Part shown: piece by piece, positions 1 through 4,996 of the stretch
Numbering within the stretch: the stretch's first letter is position 1
Layout of the letters: each line of letters opens with the position of its first letter
Assembly: GCA_945871455.1 (NCBI GenBank)
Contig: CAMBXJ010000274.1
Location: forward strand, 1 to 6,143
Origin: Asaia bogorensis
Lineage (GTDB): Bacteria > Pseudomonadota > Alphaproteobacteria > Acetobacterales > Acetobacteraceae
DNA: 6,143 nt
Direction of reading: 5' to 3'
Position numbers and translations under genes: made by a program
Notes under the pieces: model-generated
What the model was told of the DNA's origin: nothing
Database searches by the model: none
Seen by the model: only the letters and a program-made list of their open reading frames with translations

Positions 1-599
1 CGTTCGACGATCACGCCTTCCGCGACTTCGGAACGGGCGCCGATGAAGCAGTCATCCTCGATGATGACCGGGTTGGCCTGCAACGGTTCCAGCACGCCGC
101 CGATGCCGACGCCGCCGGACAGGTGGCAGTTGGCGCCGATCTGGGCGCAGCTTCCGACCGTGGCCCAGGTATCGACCATGGTGTTCTGGCCGACTCGCGC
201 GCCGACATTGACGAAGCTGGGCATCAGCACCGCGCCGGGGGCGATGAAGGCAGACCGGCGGACGACGGCACCGGGAACGGCGCGGAAACCGGCCTCCTTG
301 AAGCGGTTCTCACCCCAGCCGGCAAATTTCATCGGCACCTTGTCCCAGACCGGTGCGCCGCCCGGACCTTCCATCGGCTTGGAGTCCGTCAGGCGGAAGG
401 ACATCAGCACGGCCTTCTTCAGCCACTGATTGACGTGCCATCCGGCATCCGTCTTTTCCGCCACGCGGACCGTGCCGTTGTCCAGGGCATCGAGCGCGGC
501 CTCGACCGCGTCACGGGCTTCACCCTTGGTGGCGGAGGACAGGGTATCCCGCTGTTCCCACAAATCCTCGATCGGTCGCTGTAAACTGTGCTCGCTCAT
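1..599 (-). CDS. dapD: 2,3,4,5-tetrahydropyridine-2,6-dicarboxylate N-succinyltransferase (DapD), 5' part, cut by left window edge
   Basis: Cytoplasmic acyltransferase that moves succinyl from succinyl-CoA onto tetrahydrodipicolinate, in the succinylase branch of diaminopimelate/lysine synthesis. The first 199 residues are visible (start ATG at 597-599), with no stop before the edge; the family is usually about 275-285 residues, so roughly the last quarter is missing. Residues 1-100 are the N-terminal helical domain, including a conserved-looking stretch around W54[10 protein letters not shown]65. From about residue 108 come left-handed beta-helix hexapeptide turns ([22 protein letters not shown]). 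The family signature [15 protein letters not shown] is at 141-155, with Asp143 in the position of the known active-site aspartate, followed by [10 protein letters not shown] and the turn at FIGARSEV. The start is supported by the standard DapD N-terminus, by a weak GGGA/GGGACGAG upstream, and by the lack of a better start. A degenerate repeat array lies upstream. The identification is firm. Confidence 0.96.
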   Translation of the reverse strand, partial: MSEHSLQRPIEDLWEQRDTLSSATKGEARDAVEAALDALDNGTVRVAEKTDAGWHVNQWLKKAVLMSFRLTDSKPMEGPGGAPVWDKVPMKFAGWGENRFKEAGFRAVPGAVVRRSAFIAPGAVLMPSFVNVGARVGQNTMVDTWATVGSCAQIGANCHLSGGVGIGGVLEPLQANPVIIEDDCFIGARSEVAEGVIVE

Positions 600-639
600 T
601 CCCGTCGCTCGTCCCGTCTTGCTGTGTCGTCCGGCTGGC

Positions 640-815
640 CCCGAGATCATCTGCCTTGGGTGATCCCCCTGGGGTGATCCCCATTGAGGTGATGTCCCTT
701 GGCATAATGCCCCCTGGGAGAGATACCCCTGGGAGGAGATGCCCCTGGAGGCAAAACCACGGGTCAGGTTCCCACGGTCATACCCCAAGGTCACACCCAG
801 GGGCCATGCCCAGGC
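640..815. repeat. Degenerate ~15-bp GC-rich tandem repeat array upstream of dapD
   Basis: Units resemble TGGGGTGATCCCC. Their central AT falls at about 664, 678, 693, 708, 724 and 740, giving spacings of 14, 15, 15, 16 and 16. Each unit is itself close to palindromic (GGGG...CCCC), so it reads similarly on both strands. More diverged units seem to continue to about 812, for example CCAAGGTCAC, CCCAGGGGCC and ATGCCCAGG. Because spacings are not multiples of three, a pentapeptide-coding repeat is unlikely. The array lies within the 5' flank of dapD (600-902), a stretch in which I see no gene. Its function is unknown; it may be a slipped, decaying minisatellite or a protein or RNA structural element. 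Confidence 0.6.
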
Positions 816-856
816 GATCCGGCCGGACGATGCGCAAGCGGCGGCTCTTCTGTCAA

Positions 857-878
857 CGAGGACTAAGCTGAATCCTCG
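857..878 (-). terminator. Weak hairpin downstream of the exported-protein gene
   Basis: CGAGGA at 857-862 can pair with TCCTCG at 873-878 across a 10-nt loop, about 25 nt beyond the stop codon of the minus-strand gene at 903-1211. No T-run follows on the minus strand, so this is at best a weak or factor-assisted terminator. It could also be a chance pairing. Confidence 0.25.
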
Positions 879-902
879 CCGTGGGACCCTCCGCGACCAC
901 CA

Positions 903-1211
903 TCAACGGAAACTGAACCCGAAGTTTACGCTCGGCACCCCGTAATAGACCGGTGGTGGCGGCGGGGCGTAATAATAGGGCACGGCGCGCTGTGGCACAT
1001 AGACCACCGGCGGTCCGGCATAATAGGGCCGACCATAGTTCTGGTAGCGGGGGTGATGTCCATAGCCGTCGTGGCGCTGGTGATGCCCGTATCCACCGCG
1101 ATCCCGCCATTCATGGCGGCGCCAGCCGTCGCGGTCCGCCATCGCCGGAGCGGCGGCTCCGAAGGTGAAAACAGCGCCCAGCGCGGCCAGTATGATGATA
1201 CGTGTTCGCAT
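903..1211 (-). CDS. Small exported His/Tyr/Pro-rich protein of unknown function
   Basis: A 102-residue protein whose function I cannot name. Residues 1-25 form a clear Sec signal peptide: MRTR, then a hydrophobic core (IIILAALGAVFTFGAAA) and an AMA cleavage site before Asp26, so it acts in or beyond the cytoplasmic membrane. The mature part has a basic, His/Gly/Tyr/Arg-rich stretch (WRRHEWRDRGGYGHH, then HHPRYQNYGRPYY) followed by a Tyr/Pro-rich tract (YYYAPPPPPVYYGVPS). It ends in NFGFSFR, an aromatic alternating C-terminus. Small periplasmic or surface proteins of this composition are common and mostly uncharacterised in alphaproteobacteria; the histidines suggest metal binding, but that is inference. 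The start at 1211 was preferred over an in-frame start at 1400 because the signal peptide begins here and AGGAGG lies 5 nt upstream. It is divergent from ftsB, with 252 bp between them. Confidence 0.82.
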   Translation of the reverse strand: MRTRIIILAALGAVFTFGAAAPAMADRDGWRRHEWRDRGGYGHHQRHDGYGHHPRYQNYGRPYYAGPPVVYVPQRAVPYYYAPPPPPVYYGVPSVNFGFSFR

Positions 1212-1216
1212 GCTCG

Positions 1217-1222
1217 CCTCCT
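1217..1222 (-). promoter_or_regulatory. Strong Shine-Dalgarno (AGGAGG) fixing the start of the exported protein
   Basis: AGGAGG on the minus strand ends 5 nt before the ATG at 1209-1211. It is the best ribosome binding site in the window and rules out the longer in-frame reading that would start near 1400. Confidence 0.85.
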
Positions 1223-1225
1223 GAC

Positions 1226-1259
1226 GGCGACTTAATTCGCCGATCCAACGCAGTGTTGG
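1226..1259 (-). promoter_or_regulatory. Two consecutive small stem-loops in the leader of the exported-protein gene
   Basis: On the plus strand GGCGA (1226-1230) pairs with TCGCC (1237-1241) over a 6-nt loop, and CCAAC (1245-1249) pairs with GTTGG (1255-1259) over a 5-nt loop; both 5-bp stems are perfect. They sit immediately upstream of the Shine-Dalgarno of the minus-strand gene. They could be a leader RNA structure or operator-like dyads. The stems are short and chance occurrence in GC-rich DNA is possible. Confidence 0.35.
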
Positions 1260-1463
1260 TCCGATAAGTGGCGAGACTTGGGCGAAAACGGGGTTTTCAG
1301 GCCCCAATTCGCGGACGGCAAAGACCGACGGCGGAACCGGCGCGCCAAATCGGGTCGGGCCAGCGCCGCGGTGGCCCAATGGTGCACGACCCACCGGCAT
1401 ATATCCCCCTGGCGGCGGCCGAGTCGATGCACTACATCAGCCGTGAGAAAAGGTGCAAACACA

Positions 1464-1793
1464 ATGGCCTTCGCGTTGGATCTCAAGCGTCGGACGAGGG
1501 CGATCATCGCGCCCTGCGTCTTCCTGGCGATCACCGGCTATTTCGTCTGGAGCGTCACGCAGGGCAACCGCGGCCTGGTCGCCCATGCCGAGCGGCAGGA
1601 GCTGTTGCGCCAGGTGCAGAAGGCCAACGGGAACGCCAGGGACGATCGCGACAGGTGGGATCAGCGGGTGGCCGGTTTGCGAGCCCGTCAGCTCAATCCC
1701 GACACGTTGGATGAGCGGGCCCGGGCGATGCTGAACCTGGCGGAACCCACCGACGTGGTGGTTCAATACGGACCGCAAGAGAAGCTGTTCTGA
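1464..1793 (+). CDS. ftsB: FtsB/DivIC-family septum formation protein
   Basis: A 109-residue bitopic inner-membrane protein of the FtsB/DivIC (septum formation initiator) family. FtsB pairs with FtsL through a coiled coil and joins FtsQ in the divisome to control septal peptidoglycan synthesis. The layout is typical: a short basic cytoplasmic tail (KRRTR, 8-12), one membrane segment at about 13-31 (IIAPCVFLAITGYFVWSV), a charged coiled-coil-like region at about 38-75, and the conserved alphaproteobacterial tail NPDTLDERARAMLNLA (78-93) followed by PTDVVVQ. The ATG at 1464 was chosen because it gives exactly this layout; an AAAAGG lies 10 nt upstream. A longer in-frame reading from 1278 adds only low-complexity sequence. 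The gene stands alone here: I do not see the eno or pdhA genes that I recall beside it in many alphaproteobacteria. Its 3' end faces the tam gene with 28 bp between stops and no clear terminator. Confidence 0.88.
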   Translation: MAFALDLKRRTRAIIAPCVFLAITGYFVWSVTQGNRGLVAHAERQELLRQVQKANGNARDDRDRWDQRVAGLRARQLNPDTLDERARAMLNLAEPTDVVVQYGPQEKLF

Positions 1794-1821
1794 TCACGAC
1801 TGGCCGAAACAGCGCGCGGTG

Positions 1822-2607
1822 TCACCCAGGTGCCCGCGCGATGAAAAACAGCCGTCGGAACGGCAACAGGGTCGAGCCATCGGCCCGTCGCGGATAGTGC
1901 GGACGCAGCGCTTCTGTGTAGGCGGCGCGGTATTGCTCCCGCAGGCCGTTGGGTAATTTGTCCAGGAAGGGGCGCAGGCTGCTGCCGGCGGCCCATTCGG
2001 TGACGGCGTTCTCCCCTTGCAGGACGTGCAAAAAGATCGATTCCCACATGTCCAGGTCCGCGACCAACGGCCGCAGCAGGTCGTAATAGGCGCCCACCGG
2101 CAACAGGCCGCGCGCGAACCCGGCATCGGCCAGGATCGGCGCCCAGGGGCCGACGGCCGCGACCTCGTTTTGCAGGCGACGCAGCGGTTCGTCGTGCATC
2201 GCGGGCATCTGCACCGCCAATATCCCGTTCGGTGCCAACAGCGAGATCAGACGCGGGAACAGCGCGTCATGTCCGGTCGCCCAATGCAGCGCCGCGTTCG
2301 AGAAAATCAGGTCCGGCGGGGTGTCCGGGGTCCAGGTCGCGAAATCGGCGGCCTGGAAGCGGCATGTTGGCGCCGCGGCCCTTGCCTTGGCCAGCATGTC
2401 CTCCGACCCGTCCACGCCCAGCACGTCCGCGTCCGGAAAGCGCTGACGGAGGATCGCGGTGACGTTGCCGGCCCCACAGCCCAGGTCGACGACATGCCGA
2501 GCGGTGGGGAGGGGAACCTGGGCGAGGAGGTCGAGCGCGGGGCGGAGACGTTCGTTGGAAAAGCGGAGATATTGGGTGGGATCCCAGCTCGCGGCGGTGA
2601 TGGCCAT
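1822..2607 (-). CDS. tam: Trans-aconitate 2-methyltransferase
   Basis: Cytoplasmic class I SAM-dependent methyltransferase of 261 residues that esterifies trans-aconitate, the inhibitory isomer of the TCA-cycle intermediate cis-aconitate. It resembles E. coli Tam (252 residues) throughout: N-terminal WDPTQYLRF (8-16), motif I VVDLGCGAGN (39-48), the acidic ribose-binding residue in LGVDGS (Asp66), the region DLIFSNAALHW corresponding to E. coli DLIFANASLQW, then LAVQMP, AYYDLL, LRPFLDKL and the C-terminal FRRLFFIARAPG. The start at 2607 matches the E. coli N-terminus; an upstream in-frame start at 2700 would read through a hairpin and is unlikely. No strong Shine-Dalgarno is visible. It is the third gene of a minus-strand run after the NDUFA9-like and FzlA-like genes, but the hairpin at 2661-2703 may uncouple it. 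Its 3' end converges on ftsB. Confidence 0.93.
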   Translation of the reverse strand: MAITAASWDPTQYLRFSNERLRPALDLLAQVPLPTARHVVDLGCGAGNVTAILRQRFPDADVLGVDGSEDMLAKARAAAPTCRFQAADFATWTPDTPPDLIFSNAALHWATGHDALFPRLISLLAPNGILAVQMPAMHDEPLRRLQNEVAAVGPWAPILADAGFARGLLPVGAYYDLLRPLVADLDMWESIFLHVLQGENAVTEWAAGSSLRPFLDKLPNGLREQYRAAYTEALRPHYPRRADGSTLLPFRRLFFIARAPG

Positions 2608-2660
2608 GGTGGATGCTCGTTCCAGGGGGTTGCCTCGGCCTGTGCTTATAGGGCTGGGCG

Positions 2661-2703
2661 AGGGGGTGCGGTAGGGCGGGGCTTCCGCCCCACCGCACAC
2701 CCT
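2661..2703 (-). repeat. Long GC-rich hairpin between the FzlA-like gene and tam (REP-like or terminator)
   Basis: A 19-nt arm (2661-2679) pairs with 2685-2703 across a 5-nt loop, with two imperfect positions; read as minus-strand RNA one of these is a G-U wobble. The core reads GTGCGGTGGGGCGG...CCGCCCTACCGCAC. It overlaps the TAG stop of the upstream gene (2702-2704) and lies 53 bp before the tam start. No T-run follows. GGGCGG-GCTTCC-GCCC style palindromes recur between genes in GC-rich alphaproteobacteria, so a dispersed REP-like copy that also works as an RNA stabiliser or attenuator is plausible. Confidence 0.7.
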
Positions 2704-3370
2704 AGAAGTCCAGATCCGCGTAATGCGCCGGCGCGATTGTCCCCGACACCCGATCTGCCAGCAAAGGCCGGAAGCTCGGCCGAGACTTCACCCGCGCGTA
2801 CCATTCCTTCGCCGGCGCGGACAGGCTCCAATCCACATCGCCGATGAAATCCAGCGACGACAGATGTGCCGCCGCCGCGAAATCCGCCAGCGACATGGTT
2901 CCACCCGCCAGCCATTTCCGGGTTTCCGCCAGCCAGCCGATGTAATCCAGATGGTAGCGCAGCGCGACGTAGCCGGTGCGGATCGCCGCGGGGTCCGGAT
3001 TGCCCCGGCCCGCGAGGCGCCGCATGAATTTCTCCCCCACCAGGTTCTGCGTTACCTCGGAGGCGAACTTGCCATCGAACCAGGCCGCCAGCCGACGCAC
3101 CTCCACCCGCTCCGACAGAGTGCGGCCCATCAGACCCGAATCGGGATAAGCCTCGTCCAGATATTCGCAGATCACGCCCGAATCGGGGATGACCAGACCG
3201 TTGTCCTCGATCAGGGTGGGAACCGTGCCGGCCGGGTTCAGCTCCAGATACTCGGGGCGTCTTTCCCAAACCTTTTCAACGCGCAATTCGAACGGCAGGC
3301 GCTTTTCCGCCAGAACCAGACGGACTTTGCGGGCGAAAGGGGACAACGGCAGGTGGTATAGCGTGCGCAT
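2702..3370 (-). CDS. fzlA: FzlA-like glutathione S-transferase-fold protein (FtsZ-localized protein A)
   Basis: A 222-residue cytoplasmic GST-fold protein. The thioredoxin-like domain (1-~80) starts MRTLYHLPLSPFARKVRL and has the cis-proline in VPTL (Pro51) and the glutathione-motif equivalent DSGVICEYL (63-71). The all-helical domain contains AAWFDGKFASEV, LRYHLDYIGWL and LADFAAAAHLSSLDFIGDV. It ends in RPSFRPLLADRV plus a tail finishing HYADLDF. The tail, the length and the FDGKF/YHLDYI stretches match my memory of the FzlA group rather than general detoxifying GSTs. Caulobacter FzlA binds FtsZ filaments, shapes them and is needed for constriction and septal wall synthesis. The start at 3370 has AAGGTG 4 nt upstream; an in-frame start at 3514 would overlap the preceding gene and add junk sequence. 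It lies 100 bp downstream of the NDUFA9-like gene, same strand. It could still be an ordinary GST; assignment is by recall of the family, without alignment. Confidence 0.82.
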   Translation of the reverse strand: MRTLYHLPLSPFARKVRLVLAEKRLPFELRVEKVWERRPEYLELNPAGTVPTLIEDNGLVIPDSGVICEYLDEAYPDSGLMGRTLSERVEVRRLAAWFDGKFASEVTQNLVGEKFMRRLAGRGNPDPAAIRTGYVALRYHLDYIGWLAETRKWLAGGTMSLADFAAAAHLSSLDFIGDVDWSLSAPAKEWYARVKSRPSFRPLLADRVSGTIAPAHYADLDF

Positions 3371-3398
3371 TCTACACCTTATCGCACTGCGGCGCGCG

Positions 3399-3417
3399 GC
3401 GCGCAAAACCGGCGCGC
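3399..3417 (-). promoter_or_regulatory. GC hairpin in the leader of the FzlA-like gene
   Basis: GCGCGC (3399-3404) pairs with GCGCGC (3412-3417) over a 7-nt loop (minus-strand loop CGGTTTT), in the 100-bp gap between the NDUFA9-like stop and the FzlA-like start. The surroundings are full of GC alternation, so several pairings are possible. No U-run of terminator type follows. I do not see a clear promoter in this gap, and co-transcription of the two genes is the simplest reading. Confidence 0.3.
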
Positions 3418-3470
3418 GCGGACCCCACGCGGATCCAGGACGCCGGACACATCGCCCCGCACACAGAAGA

Positions 3471-4433
3471 TCAGCCCGCGTCGGGCAGCGGTTGCAGTTT
3501 GCGCCGCCCACCACCGGGTTGGAAACGCCGCAGATAGTCGGGCACCACCAGTTCCACCGGCGTCGGCACGATGCCCAGTTCCGCCAATCCCGGCTTGCCC
3601 GGTGTCACGACATTGTCGCGCTCCAGCAGCAGCAACTGGTCGCGGGTCAACGGCTTCCAGGGCAGCAGTTCCAGCACGCATGCCTGCATGCGAGCCACCC
3701 CCATCGGGATATCGACCAGCCGACCGGTGCGCCCGGTCGCTTTCAGGATATAGGCCAGGATTTCGCGGAAGGTCCAAACCCTGGGGCCGCCCAGTTCATA
3801 GATCGCGCCCGGTGCATCGGCCTGCGTCAGCGCCGCCATCGTCGCATCGGCCACATCGCCGACATAGACCGGCTGCATGCGGGTTGCGCCGGAGATGACC
3901 GGCATGAACGGCAGCATGCGGGCGATCGCCCCGAAGCGGTTGAAGAACTGGTCTTCCGGCCCGAACACGACCGATGGCCGCAGGATCGTGGCGCCCGGGA
4001 ACGCCGCCATGACCGCGGCTTCCCCGGCGGCCTTCGACATTGCATAGCGGCTGGGGCTGGCCGGATCGGCGCCAATGGCGGACACATGGACCAACTTCCC
4101 GACGCCCGCTTCGGCGGCCAGGCGCGCGATCGTGGCCGGACCGGTGGCATGCATCGCCTGGAAATCGCCGGCCCGCCGCTCCGCCAATATGCCCACCAGA
4201 TTGACGACGACCGATGCGCCTTCCACCGCGCGCCGGACCGTCGCATCCTGCCGAAGGTCGCAATAGAGCGGCACGACCTGCCCGACCGCCCCCATGGGCT
4301 TCAGGAACAGCGCCGCCTCCGGATCGCGCACCGCAACGCGCACGACATAGCCGGCCCGCGCCAGGCGCTTGACCACATATCGTCCGATAAACCCTGAACC
4401 GCCGAACACCGTTGCCACGTTGCGCGTCGCCAT
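3471..4433 (-). CDS. NDUFA9-like NAD(P)-binding atypical SDR (complex I-associated family)
   Basis: A 320-residue Rossmann-fold protein of the atypical short-chain dehydrogenase group that includes mitochondrial NDUFA9, the NADPH-binding accessory subunit of complex I. Near the N-terminus is VFGGSGFIGRYVV, with the dinucleotide-binding GGSGFIG at 11-17 and the nucleotide-selecting strand VRVAVRDP (Arg36). Later come VVNLVGIL (76-83), HVSAIGAD (116-123), an intact Y-x3-K pair (Tyr130, Lys134 in SRYAMSKAAGE), RPSVVFGPEDQFFNRF, and the family block MQPVYVGDVADA followed by YELGGPRVWTFREIL. The start at 4433 places the glycine motif 10 residues in, as usual, and has AGGAG 9 nt upstream; a start at 4523 would add unrelated residues. 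It heads the minus-strand run leading to the FzlA-like gene. Whether it works with complex I in bacteria is not established; a role as a separate reductase is possible. Confidence 0.88.
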   Translation of the reverse strand: MATRNVATVFGGSGFIGRYVVKRLARAGYVVRVAVRDPEAALFLKPMGAVGQVVPLYCDLRQDATVRRAVEGASVVVNLVGILAERRAGDFQAMHATGPATIARLAAEAGVGKLVHVSAIGADPASPSRYAMSKAAGEAAVMAAFPGATILRPSVVFGPEDQFFNRFGAIARMLPFMPVISGATRMQPVYVGDVADATMAALTQADAPGAIYELGGPRVWTFREILAYILKATGRTGRLVDIPMGVARMQACVLELLPWKPLTRDQLLLLERDNVVTPGKPGLAELGIVPTPVELVVPDYLRRFQPGGGRRKLQPLPDAG

Positions 4434-4527
4434 CGCCCGCCGCTCCTGCCGCCAACACGCGGCGTTAGTAGAGTCGTGGCCGGCTCGACCTTCGCCGCCC
4501 GGCCCTCGCCCCGTTTTTGTCACTGCT

Positions 4528-4542
4528 TGGCGCGTGGCGCCA
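4528..4542. other. Perfect small palindrome TGGCGC-GTG-GCGCCA
   Basis: A perfect 6-bp stem with a 3-nt loop, about 95 bp upstream of the NDUFA9-like start, in a non-coding stretch. It could be an operator-like dyad for the minus-strand run or chance in GC-rich DNA. I do not see convincing -35/-10 boxes placed around it. Confidence 0.2.
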
Positions 4543-4640
4543 TGGGATAATCGGGCGGGCGGGCATTTTGGTCGCCGGACACGCCGAAACCTGGGGTGCG
4601 CTTATACCAAAGGCCCTGACCATTGACCGATGGCGTCCTT

Positions 4641-4733
4641 CCCTCCCCGTCATTGCCGGGCTTGACCCGGAAACCCACCCCCGCCGTTGCAGCGCGGGTT
4701 GCCGGGTCAAGCCCGGCAATGACGGTGAGGGGG
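4641..4733. repeat. Inverted pair of alphaproteobacterial palindromic intergenic repeats
   Basis: The 30-nt arm at 4647-4676, containing CGTCATTGCCGGGCTTGACC, is repeated in reverse complement at 4696-4725 with one mismatch. Outside the arms CCCTC (4641-4645) faces GAGGGG (4728-4733), and 19 nt lie between the arms. A single copy is itself partly palindromic (CCGGGCTTGACCCGG). This motif is a familiar dispersed intergenic element in alphaproteobacteria. It fills much of the otherwise gene-free stretch 4434-4906; the open frames across it (peptides such as VIAGLDPAT, RVKPGNDG) are typical false translations of the element. Confidence 0.85.
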
Positions 4734-4833
4734 ACGGTGCACCGGACAATTGTTCGGACCGCTGGCATTAAGCCCCCACCGGGTCGATTTTCAACAACTT
4801 CGTCCGGGACACCGATTCCGAACGAAACGCCTG

Positions 4834-4861
4834 TTGACGGCAACCCATGCGAGGGTTACAT
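4834..4861 (+). promoter_or_regulatory. Possible promoter for tRNA-Leu (TTGACG-N16-TTACAT)
   Basis: TTGACG (4834-4839) matches the sigma-70 -35 consensus at five of six bases. It is followed after 16 nt by TTACAT (4856-4861), a poorer -10. Transcription would start near 4868, giving a leader of roughly 40 nt before the tRNA. The placement and the lack of any better candidate between 4434 and 4906 support it. Confidence 0.45.
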
Positions 4862-4877
4862 CGCCCGCCCTACCGCT

Positions 4878-4896
4878 CCCGTGGTTCAAACACGGG
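4878..4896 (+). other. Hairpin in the presumed 5' leader of tRNA-Leu
   Basis: CCCGTG (4878-4883) pairs perfectly with CACGGG (4891-4896) over a 7-nt loop GTTCAAA. It ends 10 nt before the mature tRNA 5' end. The loop resembles a T-loop (TTCAAA) but the register is wrong for a real T-arm, so this is not the remnant of a second tRNA that I can support. It may help RNase P processing or be chance. Confidence 0.35.
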
Positions 4897-4906
4897 TTGG
4901 CCTGTT

Positions 4907-4993
4907 GCCCAGGTGGCGGAATTGGTAGACGCGCAGGTTTCAGGTACCTGTGGCCGAAAGGTCGTGGAAGTTCGAGTCTTCTCCTGGGCACCA
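4907..4993 (+). tRNA. tRNA-Leu, anticodon CAG, CCA encoded
   Basis: A full 87-nt class II tRNA decoding CUG, the dominant Leu codon in GC-rich genomes. The acceptor stem GCCCAGG (4907-4913) pairs with CCTGGGC (4983-4989), followed by discriminator A4990 and encoded CCA (4991-4993). The D-arm contains GGCGGAATTGGTAGACGC. The anticodon stem CAGGT (4934-4938)/ACCTG (4946-4950) encloses TTCAGGT, with CAG at 4941-4943. The long variable arm (GGCC-GAAA-GGTC) and discriminator A are leucine hallmarks. The T-arm is GGAAG-TTCGAGT-CTTCT, closing with one G-T pair. The start codon of the downstream exonuclease begins only 3 nt after the CCA. Confidence 0.98.
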
Positions 4994-4996
4994 ACA

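Noticed and set aside
640..815. CRISPR array
   Set aside because: The units are about 15 bp, contiguous and degenerate, with no unique spacers and no cas genes nearby.
656..871. Plus-strand TTG-initiated frame with Pro/Gly-rich peptides at about 5-residue spacing
   Set aside because: The underlying DNA repeat has 14-16 bp spacing that does not preserve the frame, there is no Shine-Dalgarno, and the pattern follows from the DNA repeat.
1212..1400. Upstream extension of the exported protein to an in-frame start at 1400
   Set aside because: It would bury the clear signal peptide and bypass the AGGAGG placed 5 nt before the ATG at 1211.
1794..1821. Shared bidirectional terminator between ftsB and tam
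   Set aside because: I found no stem of useful length or T-run in the 28-bp gap; transcripts may overlap or end inside the opposing gene.
3189..4397. 402-codon plus-strand frame opposite the NDUFA9-like and FzlA-like genes
   Set aside because: It is the antisense shadow of two well-recognised genes in high-GC DNA, with His/Arg/Gln-rich content and no known domain.
4517..4551. Plus-strand promoter TTGTCA...GATAAT
   Set aside because: The spacing between the boxes is 23 nt, too long for sigma-70, and no gene follows at a suitable distance.
4884..4896. T-arm of a second, decayed tRNA before tRNA-Leu
   Set aside because: The TTCAAA lies in a hairpin loop but the stem register does not fit a T-arm, and no acceptor or anticodon stem is present upstream.
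4517..4928. Open frames on both strands containing VIAGLDP and RVKPGNDG peptides
   Set aside because: These are translations of the palindromic intergenic repeat and its inverted copy, with no ribosome binding site or family resemblance.
4847..4996. N-terminal extension of the RNase D-like protein through the tRNA gene
   Set aside because: The frame is open, but the peptide is the translation of tRNA-Leu and its leader (VAQVAELVDAQV), and no family member starts with it.
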